In this document: piece by piece, positions 34,293 to 42,863 of the stretch | How positions within the stretch are numbered: position 1 is the first letter of the stretch | How the letters are laid out: every line of letters begins with the position of its first letter | Assembly (NCBI GenBank): GCA_002307135.1 | Contig: DBTQ01000001.1 | Location: 1 to 64,000, forward strand | Length of the DNA stretch: 64,000 bases | Reading direction: 5' to 3' | From: Bacteroidetes bacterium UBA1312 | GTDB taxonomy: Bacteria; Bacteroidota; Bacteroidia; Chitinophagales; Chitinophagaceae | Translations under genes and position numbers: made by a program | Notes under the pieces: generated by a model | What the model was told of the DNA's origin: nothing | Database searches by the model: none | What the model saw: the letters and a program-made list of their open reading frames with translations, nothing else

Positions 34293-35552
34293 ATGAGTGA
34301 CATTGCAATAAAAGTAGAAGATTTAGGGAAGCTTTACAGACTTGGAGAGGTTGGTACAGGCACTATTAGTCATGATCTCAATCGCTGGATTGCTAAAATC
34401 AGGGGTAAAGAAGATCCTTTCGCAAAAGTTGGAGAAAGTAATGACCGTACATCTAAAGGAGAAAGTGATTACGTATGGGCGCTTAAAAATTTAGATTTTG
34501 AAGTAAAGAAAGGAGAAGTTTTAGGAATAATTGGTAGAAATGGTGCTGGCAAAAGTACTTTGCTCAAATTATTAAGTAAAGTAACACAGCCAACTACAGG
34601 TAATATCAAAGTCAATGGACGTATTGCTAGCTTATTGGAAGTTGGAACAGGATTTCATCCTGAAATGACAGGTCGTGAAAATATATTCCTAAATGGTGCC
34701 ATTATGGGTATGACCAAAAGGGAAATTAAATCCAAATTTGATGAAATAGTTGATTTCGCCGGTGTAGAGCGGTATGTAGATACGCCAGTAAAGCGTTACA
34801 GTAGTGGAATGTATGTTCGATTGGCTTTTGCGGTGGCAGCTCATTTAGAGCCGGAGATACTAATTGTAGATGAAGTACTTGCAGTTGGAGATGCCGAATT
34901 TCAGAAAAAATGTCTTGGTAAAATGAAAGACGTTAGTGTGAATGATGGTAGAACCGTTTTATTTGTTAGTCATAATATGGCTGCAGTAAAAAGTTTGTGT
35001 ACAAGATGCCTCGTTATGGAACATGGTAAAATGAAACTTAATGCAGAAGTTGAACAAGCTGTAAGTTATTATTTGAGTGGCGACTCAGATATCATGAATA
35101 AGAGAACCTTTGAGTCCGTAAGTACAGACGTGTTTAATCTGAAAGAAATTTCATTCAATAATGTCGGGCAAAACATCGACGAGCCGCTTACAGAAAATTC
35201 TTCAATTGAATTGCATACAAAATTGGTTATCAATAGTAATCAACCGGATCGGTATCATATTACCTATCATTTATATAATGAAATGGGCGAGGCTATGTTT
35301 TCCTTTTCTCATATCCCATATATAAATCTGCAGAAAGGTGTTAACCACCTTTTATGTACATTTCCTGCATCTTTTTTTCAATCTGGGCAATACTACTTAT
35401 CCTTATTTGTAGTCGAAGATAGACGTCAAGCAATACTTATTGAAAAAGATATTGTTTCATTCACGATTGTGGATGGAGGAAGAGATATTGGCGTGTATAT
35501 GGGTAGAGAACCTGGGTACATTAAGCCACAGTTTAAATGGATAATAGATTAA
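34293..35552 (+). CDS. wzt: Polysaccharide ABC exporter ATPase, Wzt type with C-terminal glycan-recognition domain
   Basis: 419 residues. The ATPase half has Walker A GRNGAGKST (81-89), signature YSSGMYVRLAF, Walker B EILIVDEVLAVGD and the H-loop FVSHNM. Residues ~255-415 are an extra domain of beta-strand character (IELHTKLVINSN, YHITYHLYNEMGEAMFSFSHIP, SGQYYLSLFVVEDRR), matching the Wzt C-terminal domain that recognises the finished O-antigen's end group in other bacteria. No Wzm permease gene lies beside it or anywhere in the window, so the channel must be encoded elsewhere. Confidence 0.92.
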   Translation: MSDIAIKVEDLGKLYRLGEVGTGTISHDLNRWIAKIRGKEDPFAKVGESNDRTSKGESDYVWALKNLDFEVKKGEVLGIIGRNGAGKSTLLKLLSKVTQPTTGNIKVNGRIASLLEVGTGFHPEMTGRENIFLNGAIMGMTKREIKSKFDEIVDFAGVERYVDTPVKRYSSGMYVRLAFAVAAHLEPEILIVDEVLAVGDAEFQKKCLGKMKDVSVNDGRTVLFVSHNMAAVKSLCTRCLVMEHGKMKLNAEVEQAVSYYLSGDSDIMNKRTFESVSTDVFNLKEISFNNVGQNIDEPLTENSSIELHTKLVINSNQPDRYHITYHLYNEMGEAMFSFSHIPYINLQKGVNHLLCTFPASFFQSGQYYLSLFVVEDRRQAILIEKDIVSFTIVDGGRDIGVYMGREPGYIKPQFKWIID

Positions 35553-35558
35553 TAGTAT

Positions 35559-36638
35559 ATGATAAATGTAACGAAAACGTATTTGCCGCCATTTGAAGAA
35601 TATACTACTATGCTTAAACGAGCATGGGATAATGTATGGATTACAAATAATGGAGAGCTGGTTAAAGAGCTTGAACAAAAATTAAAAGAGTACTTAGGCT
35701 TACAGCATTTATTATTTTGTAATAATGGTACTATCGTTCTTCAGATGGCATTGAAAGCACTCAACATCACTGGAGAAGTTATTACAACACCATTTTCCTA
35801 TGTGGCTACTACTAATGCGATTTTGTGGGAAGGTTGCACTCCCGTATTTGTAGATATTGATCAGAATACATTTTGTATAGATCCTTCAAAAATTGAAGCT
35901 GCTATTACTCCCAATACGCAAGCAATAATGGCTACACACGTGTATGGATTGGCATGTGATGTTGTAGCTATTGAACAAATAGCATTAAAGCACAATCTCA
36001 AAGTAATTTATGATGCGGCACATGCGTTTGGTTGTGTAGTTAATGGGAAATCTCTTTTAAGTTATGGAGATATTAGTACTTGTAGCTTTCATGCGACAAA
36101 ACTATTCCATTCCGGTGAAGGTGGTTGTATTGTGGTAAATGATGATGATTTGGCACATAGATTACTGTTATATAGGCAATTCGGGCATATTGGAGATGAC
36201 TATTTTTCTTTGGGCATAAATGGAAAGAATTCTGAATTCCATGCTGCGATGGGACTTTGTATGATTGGAAAGGTGGATGATATTATTGAAAATAGAAAAG
36301 AACGAGTCAAATGGTACAATGAGAAACTTGATTTTTCAAATGTAACGCGTCCAGAAATACCCAAAATGGATAAATATAATTACGCCTATTATCCAATTGT
36401 TTTAGAAACGGAGGATATGCTTCTAAAAGTACGGCAGGCTTTACAAGAACAAGGAATAATACCGCGCAGATATTTTTTCCCATCATTGAATAAATTGCCA
36501 TTCGTTGCTAATGCTGCTGCTTGCCCTATTAGTGAAAATATTGCTCAAAGAGTATTAGCACTCCCATTATATTATGATCTTTCAGTTGACGATATAGAAA
36601 AAATCACTGGAATTATTAATTCTGAAGTAAACGATTAA
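35559..36638 (+). CDS. DegT/DnrJ/EryC1/StrS-family sugar aminotransferase
   Basis: PLP enzyme that adds an amino group to a keto-sugar nucleotide. The PLP lysine is K181 in CSFHATKLFHSGEGG and D152 in YDAAHAFG. The N-terminus VTKTYLPPFEEY plus WITNNGELVKELE resembles the VioA/4-amino-4,6-dideoxyhexose transaminases; with gmd upstream, conversion of GDP-4-keto-6-deoxymannose to GDP-perosamine is an alternative. 359 residues. The next gene, 7 bases on, is a NeuD/PglD-like acetyltransferase, so the amine is likely N-acetylated to an N-acetylamino-dideoxy sugar. Confidence 0.9.
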   Translation: MINVTKTYLPPFEEYTTMLKRAWDNVWITNNGELVKELEQKLKEYLGLQHLLFCNNGTIVLQMALKALNITGEVITTPFSYVATTNAILWEGCTPVFVDIDQNTFCIDPSKIEAAITPNTQAIMATHVYGLACDVVAIEQIALKHNLKVIYDAAHAFGCVVNGKSLLSYGDISTCSFHATKLFHSGEGGCIVVNDDDLAHRLLLYRQFGHIGDDYFSLGINGKNSEFHAAMGLCMIGKVDDIIENRKERVKWYNEKLDFSNVTRPEIPKMDKYNYAYYPIVLETEDMLLKVRQALQEQGIIPRRYFFPSLNKLPFVANAAACPISENIAQRVLALPLYYDLSVDDIEKITGIINSEVND

Positions 36639-36645
36639 GTTTTAT

Positions 36646-37317
36646 ATGAAAAATATTGTTGTTTTCGGGTGTGGATTACACGCAAATTGCTGTATTGATG
36701 CAATTGAAAGAGAAGGAAAGTATAACATTGTTGGTATTATCGATTCAATCAATCCAGTTGGATTGGAAATTTATGGGTATGAAATTATAGGTAGACAAGA
36801 AGATCTAATTAAGCTAATTAAAGACTATCGCATTGACGGAGGAGTAATTGGGATTGGAGACAATTGGTCTCGCAAAATTGTCTATGATTGTGTAATAAAT
36901 CTTGTGCCTAATTTTGAATTTGTTAATGTTATCCACCCCTCAGTGATAATAGGGAAAAATACAAAATTGGGTAAAGGAGTTGTTATTTTGGCGGGATGTA
37001 TTATTGTTAATGATTGTATTATTGGCGATTTTTGTCTTTTCCTTACTGGAGCACAACTTGATCATAATTCAGTTATGCATGATTTTGCTAGCATCTCTGC
37101 TGGTTCAATTACAGGAGGAAAGGTAAATATTGGCAAGTATTCTGCTATAACTTTAGGAGTAACAATAATGGATAGGATAACAATAGGGCAGAATACAGTA
37201 GTCGGTTCTGGTTCTCTTGTAGTAAAAAATTTACCTGATAATGTACTCGCTTATGGGAGTCCTGCAAAAATTATTCGAACACGTGATTCCGGTGAAAAAA
37301 TTCTTAAGTCCCTGTAA
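36646..37317 (+). CDS. NeuD/PglD-family sugar O- or N-acetyltransferase
   Basis: 223 residues with the two-part NeuD/PglD layout: an N-terminal Rossmann-like UDP/dTDP-sugar binding part (VVFGCGLHANCCIDAI, residues 4-19) and a left-handed beta-helix of hexapeptide repeats (~90-210: VIHPSVIIGKNTKLGKGVVI, NDCIIGDFCLFLTGAQLDHN, GKYSAITLGVTIMDRITIGQ). The usual GxGGH appears as GCGLH. With the aminotransferase directly upstream it probably acetylates the 4-amino group. Acceptor nucleotide sugar not determined. Confidence 0.87.
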   Translation: MKNIVVFGCGLHANCCIDAIEREGKYNIVGIIDSINPVGLEIYGYEIIGRQEDLIKLIKDYRIDGGVIGIGDNWSRKIVYDCVINLVPNFEFVNVIHPSVIIGKNTKLGKGVVILAGCIIVNDCIIGDFCLFLTGAQLDHNSVMHDFASISAGSITGGKVNIGKYSAITLGVTIMDRITIGQNTVVGSGSLVVKNLPDNVLAYGSPAKIIRTRDSGEKILKSL

Positions 37318-37330
37318 TGATACAAAATGA

Positions 37331-38320
37331 ATGGTTGAACTAGAAACGCAAGTACCCTTATTAAGCATTTGTTGTATTACATATAATCATGAGAAATATA
37401 TTTCTCAGGCTGTTGAAGGTTTCCTGATGCAGGAATGTAATTTCGATTTCGAAATTGTAATAGGAGAAGATTGTTCAACAGATAGAACGCGTGAAATACT
37501 ATTGGAATATAAACGCAAATTCCCAAATAAAATCAGGTTAGTATTCCCAGAACAAAATTTAGGTCCTGCTGGAAATTTCATTAATACATTTGACAAATGT
37601 AAAGGGAAATACGTTGCATTTTGCGAAGGGGACGATTTTTGGATTGATGTAAATAAACTTCAATTTCAAGTCGATTTTTTAGAGGAAAACCCTGAATTCT
37701 CGACATGTTTCCATACCGTTTACGAATTGAAAAATGGGGAAAAAACATTGTCGGAAGTTGAATATTCAAAAAATGACGGAGTATATACTATATATGATTT
37801 TGCTTTGCGTAGTTTTATTTTCACCCTCTCAATTGTCTTTCGAAATAATTTAAAAGGTGAATTTCCAATTTGGTTTAAAGATTGTGCATTGCCTGACTTC
37901 GGATTACACATGCTTAATGGTCGATTTGGGAAATTTAAAGGTTTTAATAAACCTATGGCAGTGTACAGAATTCATGAAACTGGAATTTTTAGTATGAGAA
38001 GTCATGAGTATAAAGTGGCAGCAATCGAAAAAACGATAGAAGTTTTAAATCCTCATTTTGATGAGGAAATTCGAGATATTTTTAGGCTGCAAAAGCAAAA
38101 TCTTTACGAGCATCTTATTCGCTACTATTATTTGGATAAAGAATGCGACAAGGCCGAAACGTATTTGAATAAAGCGATTGAAAATAATCCTGAATTCGCT
38201 CAAAAAGCGGCTTTGGAAATTTTGCCATTGATTATTAAAAATATTTATCAATCGAACAGATACAAGATGGGGGATCGTTTAGCATCTCTTTTTAAATTTG
38301 TAAAAATGAAGAAAGATTGA
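37331..38320 (+). CDS. Glycosyltransferase family 2
   Basis: 329-residue GT-A glycosyltransferase. VPLLSICCITYNHEKYISQAVEG (residues 8-30) begins the fold; the nucleotide-sugar metal site is FCEGDDFWI and an early EDCSTDRT motif is present. The C-terminal ~80 residues are helical (IRDIFRLQKQNLYEHLIRYYYLDKE) and TPR-like. Donor and acceptor are unknown. It follows the acetyltransferase by 13 bases and is co-directional with the rest of the locus. Confidence 0.88.
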   Translation: MVELETQVPLLSICCITYNHEKYISQAVEGFLMQECNFDFEIVIGEDCSTDRTREILLEYKRKFPNKIRLVFPEQNLGPAGNFINTFDKCKGKYVAFCEGDDFWIDVNKLQFQVDFLEENPEFSTCFHTVYELKNGEKTLSEVEYSKNDGVYTIYDFALRSFIFTLSIVFRNNLKGEFPIWFKDCALPDFGLHMLNGRFGKFKGFNKPMAVYRIHETGIFSMRSHEYKVAAIEKTIEVLNPHFDEEIRDIFRLQKQNLYEHLIRYYYLDKECDKAETYLNKAIENNPEFAQKAALEILPLIIKNIYQSNRYKMGDRLASLFKFVKMKKD

Positions 38321-38327
38321 TAATACC

Positions 38328-38969
38328 ATGATCAAGAAAATTATTAGGGCAATATTGTTTTGGGCAAGGCCGGAAAAATTCGGACAGGATGGAGTACACC
38401 ATACTTCCACTGTACACGAAACAAAATTAGAACAGCCTATAAGAATCAACAAAGAATCCTATTTTTATAATTGTCAAATCGGTTCTCATACCTATTTTGC
38501 GGGCTTCAATACCGTAATGAATGCAACTGTTGGGCGATTTTGTTCCATCGCTCAAAATGTAAGTATTGGTCCAGGTATGCACCCAGCTCATACATTTGTT
38601 TCTACAAGTCCATATTTTTGGTCTCCGGCAAAACAATGTGGCGCTACACTTGTCGATAAACATTTATTTAATGAAACGGGGACAGTAAAGATTGGTCATG
38701 ATGTTTGGATTGGACAAAATGTTGTAATTATGGACAATATTACAATTGGTAATGGCGCAATAATTGCAGCTGGCGCTATTGTAACAAAAGATGTATTACC
38801 ATATTCGATTGTAGGAGGAGTTCCTGCAAAACTGATAAGAATGCGTTTTGAAAAGGAGCAAATTGCATTTCTTGAAGAGATAAAATGGTGGAATAAAGAT
38901 GAAATGTGGTTGAGGGCTAATTTAAAAAATATGTGCGACATAAAACAATTCATGTCGCATACACAATAA
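38328..38969 (+). CDS. CatB-related O-acetyltransferase (left-handed beta-helix)
   Basis: 213 residues of hexapeptide repeat type: FNTVMNATVGRFCSIAQNVSIGPGMHPAHTF (about 61-91), then IGHDVWIGQNVVIMDNITIGNGAIIAAGAIVTKDV and YSIVGGVPAKLIRMRF. This is the xenobiotic/virginiamycin acetyltransferase-like group common in polysaccharide loci, here likely O-acetylating a sugar. The HPAHTFVSTSPYFW segment carries the probable catalytic histidine. It overlaps no neighbour; 12 bases separate it from the GT6 gene. Confidence 0.87.
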   Translation: MIKKIIRAILFWARPEKFGQDGVHHTSTVHETKLEQPIRINKESYFYNCQIGSHTYFAGFNTVMNATVGRFCSIAQNVSIGPGMHPAHTFVSTSPYFWSPAKQCGATLVDKHLFNETGTVKIGHDVWIGQNVVIMDNITIGNGAIIAAGAIVTKDVLPYSIVGGVPAKLIRMRFEKEQIAFLEEIKWWNKDEMWLRANLKNMCDIKQFMSHTQ

Positions 38970-38981
38970 AATAGACTATTA

Positions 38982-39716
38982 ATGTTTTGGAATAAGAAAA
39001 AGAAAGAAAAAATTGGAGTACTATATATTTGCACTGGCAAATATGATATTTATTGGGAGCAGTTTTTAAATTCATCGGAAACATATTTCTGTCCCAAAAT
39101 AGAGAAGCATTATTTCATATTTACGGATTCCCATAATATTCAAGCAGCCGATAACATTACTATTATTCCACAAGAGCGACTTGGCTGGCCGGATGATACG
39201 TTAATGAGGTTTCACATGTTTAATAGAATAAAAGATTTGTTGACTGACTTCGATTATCTTTTTTTCTTGAATGCAAATATGCAGTTTCGAAAAAAAATTA
39301 CCCCCAAACAAATTTTACCAACTTCAGCCGAAGGCTTGGTAGCCGTTATTCATCCTTATTATTACGAAAGTCCTATTGGTGCCCCATTTGAAGAAGATAA
39401 AAATAGCCTCGCTTATGTAAATTCAAGCGCAGCAAGACATTATGTGCAAGGGTGTCTCAATGGAGGAACTAGCAAAGAATACTTATGTATGTCTGCGGAG
39501 CTTGCTGCTAATATTGACCAAGATAAAGCAAATGGCATTATTGCAGTTTGGCATGATGAATCTCATCTTAATGCCTATCTTGTAAAACATCCTTCTTACA
39601 AGGCATTAAATGCGGGTTATGCAAAGCCGGAAGGAAGAGAAGGTTTCCCTTTCAAAGAAAAAGTGGTTATTTTAAATAAAAACAATCAGGGAGGCCTGGC
39701 ATTTTTAAGATCCTAA
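38982..39716 (+). CDS. GT6-family glycosyltransferase (ABO blood-group type)
   Basis: 244 residues, the bare catalytic domain of GT6, the family of human A/B transferases and bacterial relatives. Aligned blocks are IGVLYICTGKY, HYFIFTDS, WPDDTLMRFHMF, FFLNANM (NAN at 97-99 in place of the DxD metal site; the NxN form is known for bacterial GT6), YVQGCLNGGTS and the diagnostic ANGIIAVWHDESHLNAYL (183-200). Positions equal to human 266 and 268 are Q156 and C158, neither the A (Leu, Gly) nor the B (Met, Ala) pair, so donor UDP-Gal or UDP-GalNAc is unresolved. It sits near a GT11 fucosyltransferase, whose H-type product is the expected acceptor. Confidence 0.92.
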   Translation: MFWNKKKKEKIGVLYICTGKYDIYWEQFLNSSETYFCPKIEKHYFIFTDSHNIQAADNITIIPQERLGWPDDTLMRFHMFNRIKDLLTDFDYLFFLNANMQFRKKITPKQILPTSAEGLVAVIHPYYYESPIGAPFEEDKNSLAYVNSSAARHYVQGCLNGGTSKEYLCMSAELAANIDQDKANGIIAVWHDESHLNAYLVKHPSYKALNAGYAKPEGREGFPFKEKVVILNKNNQGGLAFLRS

Positions 39717-39726
39717 TTTTAACTTC

Positions 39727-40887
39727 ATGCAGAGATCTTTAGGTTTAGATTTTTTACGATCAGGGGCAATTTTATTTGTAATGCTATGTCATAGCATATA
39801 TATAATTTATGATATAGTACCTGGTCTTATTGGTAATGTGTTGTTACAGTATGGAGGTGTTGGCGTAGATCTTTTCTTTGTGTTGAGCGGTTTTCTTATT
39901 GGGCGCATATTTCTTAAAGAAGTTGTCATGCATCCGGGAGAGAATATCCAAAAGATGAAACATTTTTGGAAACGAAGGTGGTTCAGAACCTTACCCAATT
40001 ATTATTTGTTTTTTCTGATACACCTGATATTGGTTATGCTCGGTTTTGGAAAAGATCAATCAGGACACACTGCTTATGTACTTCAGTCGGCAACATTTTC
40101 AGAGCTCATAAAATTCCCCTTTTTTCTTCAAAATTTCATTTCCATTTATCCATCTTTTTTTGCACAATCATGGAGTCTTTGTGTGGAAGAATGGTTCTAC
40201 CTACTGCTACCTGCTGTATTCTTTGGTTATTTACGATTTAAAGGGGCAAAATCACCTCGTGCTATTTGTAGGTTTCTTTTTATAACCGTACTTGTATTGA
40301 TTATTTGGAAATGGGCTTGTTATTTTCTATTGCACGATTTTTATTTCCCTGGAAAAGTTATTTTCAATTTTGATCAAATATTGATTGGCGTTTTATTGGG
40401 AGCACTGTATTTTTTCTATGAAGAACAAGTGAAATCACTTAGGTTGGTTAGTCTTATTATTGGTGTTGCCATGTTTTTAATTGCAAATTTTATTATGGTC
40501 AAATTTTTATTGATCAGTCATCCACTTCCTGGAGTAGATCTTATTATGCGTTTGAGCTTTACATTGAGCTTTGCATTATTAACACTCTATTTTGTAGATT
40601 TTAAAGCAAGTATTAATAAATTCACACAATTAATAACAACAATTAGCCAATCTTCTTACAGCATGTATTTATCGCACATGCTGATACTTTTAATTTTTGT
40701 AGACAGGTTTTTGCTAAAGATCCCAATTCTTGCAGATACAAGTTGGGGTAGAATGATAATTTTCGTTTTATTTTTAATTGTTACAATATTCATTTCATAC
40801 ATAAATTTTATTATGTTTGAAAGGCCTATTATGAACTTAAGAGATAAAAGAATTAATTTTAAAAAACCTGTCGAAATTGTTAAATAA
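39727..40887 (+). CDS. Acyltransferase family 3 (OafA-like), copy 1
   Basis: 386 residues with ~10 transmembrane helices. Family marks are LGLDFLRSGAILFVMLCHS (4-22, with the catalytic-type His), DLFFVLSGFLIGRI, RRWFRTLPNYYLF and WSLCVEEWFYLLLPA. Such inner-membrane enzymes acylate (commonly O-acetylate) periplasmic or lumen-facing glycans. A paralogue lies two genes on (41729-42856); the two share a 23-bp identical stretch in this conserved motif region. Its stop overlaps the start of the GT11 gene by 11 bases. Confidence 0.92.
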   Translation: MQRSLGLDFLRSGAILFVMLCHSIYIIYDIVPGLIGNVLLQYGGVGVDLFFVLSGFLIGRIFLKEVVMHPGENIQKMKHFWKRRWFRTLPNYYLFFLIHLILVMLGFGKDQSGHTAYVLQSATFSELIKFPFFLQNFISIYPSFFAQSWSLCVEEWFYLLLPAVFFGYLRFKGAKSPRAICRFLFITVLVLIIWKWACYFLLHDFYFPGKVIFNFDQILIGVLLGALYFFYEEQVKSLRLVSLIIGVAMFLIANFIMVKFLLISHPLPGVDLIMRLSFTLSFALLTLYFVDFKASINKFTQLITTISQSSYSMYLSHMLILLIFVDRFLLKIPILADTSWGRMIIFVLFLIVTIFISYINFIMFERPIMNLRDKRINFKKPVEIVK

Positions 40888-41719
40888 ACAGATTCATTTT
40901 AATACGCACATGGGACGTATGGGTAACCAGATGTTCCAATATGCTTGTGCAAAAAATCTTGAAATAAAACATGGATATGTATGTTCAATGGATGATCTGT
41001 CTAAGCTTGAATACTTTGAGCTGGCTCCAGGTGAACATTGGAAAAATAAATTGAAAAGTAAATATTTTTTTCATGTTGCTAAAAGATTGAAAGGAATGGA
41101 TGTGCATAATCTTCAGTTTGAAGATATGCTGCATGATTATGCCGGATGGCTAACTCAAATCAAAAAACCGGCTATGGTTTGGGCATTTTTTCAAAGTGAG
41201 CGATATTTTAAGGATAGTGCAGCAGTAATACGGCACTATTTCAACATAAAAAAGCAATACCAAGTATCATTCAATTCATTTCTGCAAGGGAATAAATTGG
41301 AAAAAGGCAAATACAATGCAATACATTTGCGCAGAACAGATTACAAAGGTTTTTTAGTAAAAGGACTTGAGGGAGATGACTTTACTTTACCCGCTAGCTA
41401 TTATGAAAAAGCGATGAAACTTGTCGATATTACATTACCATTAGTTATTGTTAGCGATGATCCGGAATATTGTTTGAGTCAATATGGCAATTTGAAAAAT
41501 GTTATTATTTCCAAAGAGGATGCAATTACGGATTTCCAAATTTTAAGTAATGCCAAAGAGTTAGTAATTAGTAACAGTACATTTGCGTGGTGGGCCGCTT
41601 GGTTGAATCCATTTGCTACAAAGATTCTTTGCCCTGAATATTTTTTGGGTTTTAAAGAAAATAAACAAGTGCCTATTAATATCTATCCTGAAAAATGGCT
41701 AGCAATAAATGTTTATTAA
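40877..41719 (+). CDS. GT11 alpha-1,2-fucosyltransferase
   Basis: GT11 enzymes move fucose from GDP-fucose to the 2-position of galactose. The three family motifs are present: HMGRMGNQMFQYA (11-23), HLRRTDY (150-156) and SNSTFAWWAAWL (232-243). 280 residues. The start is a TTG inside the 3' end of the acyltransferase gene; the next ATG would cut the first motif. Its donor is supplied by gmd-fcl at the head of the locus. It should build the H-like disaccharide that GT6 enzymes extend. Confidence 0.93.
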   Translation: MLNKQIHFNTHMGRMGNQMFQYACAKNLEIKHGYVCSMDDLSKLEYFELAPGEHWKNKLKSKYFFHVAKRLKGMDVHNLQFEDMLHDYAGWLTQIKKPAMVWAFFQSERYFKDSAAVIRHYFNIKKQYQVSFNSFLQGNKLEKGKYNAIHLRRTDYKGFLVKGLEGDDFTLPASYYEKAMKLVDITLPLVIVSDDPEYCLSQYGNLKNVIISKEDAITDFQILSNAKELVISNSTFAWWAAWLNPFATKILCPEYFLGFKENKQVPINIYPEKWLAINVY

Positions 41720-41728
41720 AAAAAATAG

Positions 41729-42856
41729 ATGAAAAGAATCTTTGGTTTGGACTTAATGCGTGCTTTCGCCATCGTTTGGGTTCTCTATGTTCATTGCGCA
41801 TATATTGTCTATCCATTTTTCCCGAAAAATATGGAAGTAGTATATAATTATCTCAATTGGATGGGAGGCTATTACAGTGTCGATTTGTTTTTTGTATTGA
41901 GTGGTTTTCTTATTGGCTCATTATTTGTAGAGGAATTTATTGTGGATGCTATTCGTAATGTTTCAAAACAGATAAATTATTTTTGGATTAAAAGATGGTT
42001 CAGAACCTTACCCAATTACTATCTCTTTATTATTCTTAACGTTGTTGTATATTATTTTATTTCCAATAAGAATTATCTTTATTTGGTGCCTAAATATGCT
42101 TTCTTTCTCCAAAAGTTGAAGCCAACAGATGAGTTGGTCATGTTTGGTGTTTCATGGAGTCTCGCAATAGAAGAGTGGTTTTATCTTTTTTTACCAGGAA
42201 TATTTTTATTGCTTTATAAAATTACAACAAATAAGAAACTGTCTTTTGGTGTTCCATTGGCGCTTATGTTCATTGTGCCATTAGTTATGAAGGTTTGTTA
42301 TATTACTACACATGCGCGTTACGGTATGCATGATGAATTCTTTAAGTTTACCACGTTTGCTCGATTGGATCCAATAGGATACGGGGTATTGTTTGCATAC
42401 GTATGGCACACTGATTTGCGTTCTTATTTGTTGAAGAATAAAAATAAGCTCGCCTTGACTGGGTTAATTGTGTTTTTTATTGCAATAGTTTACTCATTTT
42501 TATTTTTAGCAAAACCAGTTCAGAACTCCATTGCATATTCTTTTATAAGCTCTATATCAAGCATTGCACTATTTTTACAAATTCCATATCTCATTGAATT
42601 TAAGCCATTTAAGAATAAAATAGTTTGTAGGGTTATCGAAACATTGAGTAAAATTTCATATTCAATGTACCTCTGTCATATACTCGTTTTGGAATTGGTA
42701 GAATATTTTTCGAAGGGTATGGTGCTTTTTGATTCGAATATCGGAAGATTAATAAAGATTTTATTAATTTACACTATTTCAATTTTATTTTCGCTGCTTC
42801 TTTATAAAAAGTTTGAGAAACCCTTTTTGAATTTAAGACGTAAATTTGCTGTTTAA
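41729..42856 (+). CDS. Acyltransferase family 3 (OafA-like), copy 2
   Basis: 375 residues, multi-span, paralogous to the gene at 39727: LDLMRAFAIVWVLYVHCAY (6-24), DLFFVLSGFLIGSL, KRWFRTLPNYYLFII, VSWSLAIEEWFYLFLPG and SYSMYLCHILVLELVEYFS. Expected to acylate a glycan or lipid-linked sugar at the inner membrane. It lies 9 bases after GT11 and its end overlaps an alternative upstream start of the next gene. Confidence 0.92.
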   Translation: MKRIFGLDLMRAFAIVWVLYVHCAYIVYPFFPKNMEVVYNYLNWMGGYYSVDLFFVLSGFLIGSLFVEEFIVDAIRNVSKQINYFWIKRWFRTLPNYYLFIILNVVVYYFISNKNYLYLVPKYAFFLQKLKPTDELVMFGVSWSLAIEEWFYLFLPGIFLLLYKITTNKKLSFGVPLALMFIVPLVMKVCYITTHARYGMHDEFFKFTTFARLDPIGYGVLFAYVWHTDLRSYLLKNKNKLALTGLIVFFIAIVYSFLFLAKPVQNSIAYSFISSISSIALFLQIPYLIEFKPFKNKIVCRVIETLSKISYSMYLCHILVLELVEYFSKGMVLFDSNIGRLIKILLIYTISILFSLLLYKKFEKPFLNLRRKFAV

Positions 42857-42863
42857 TCGTAAG

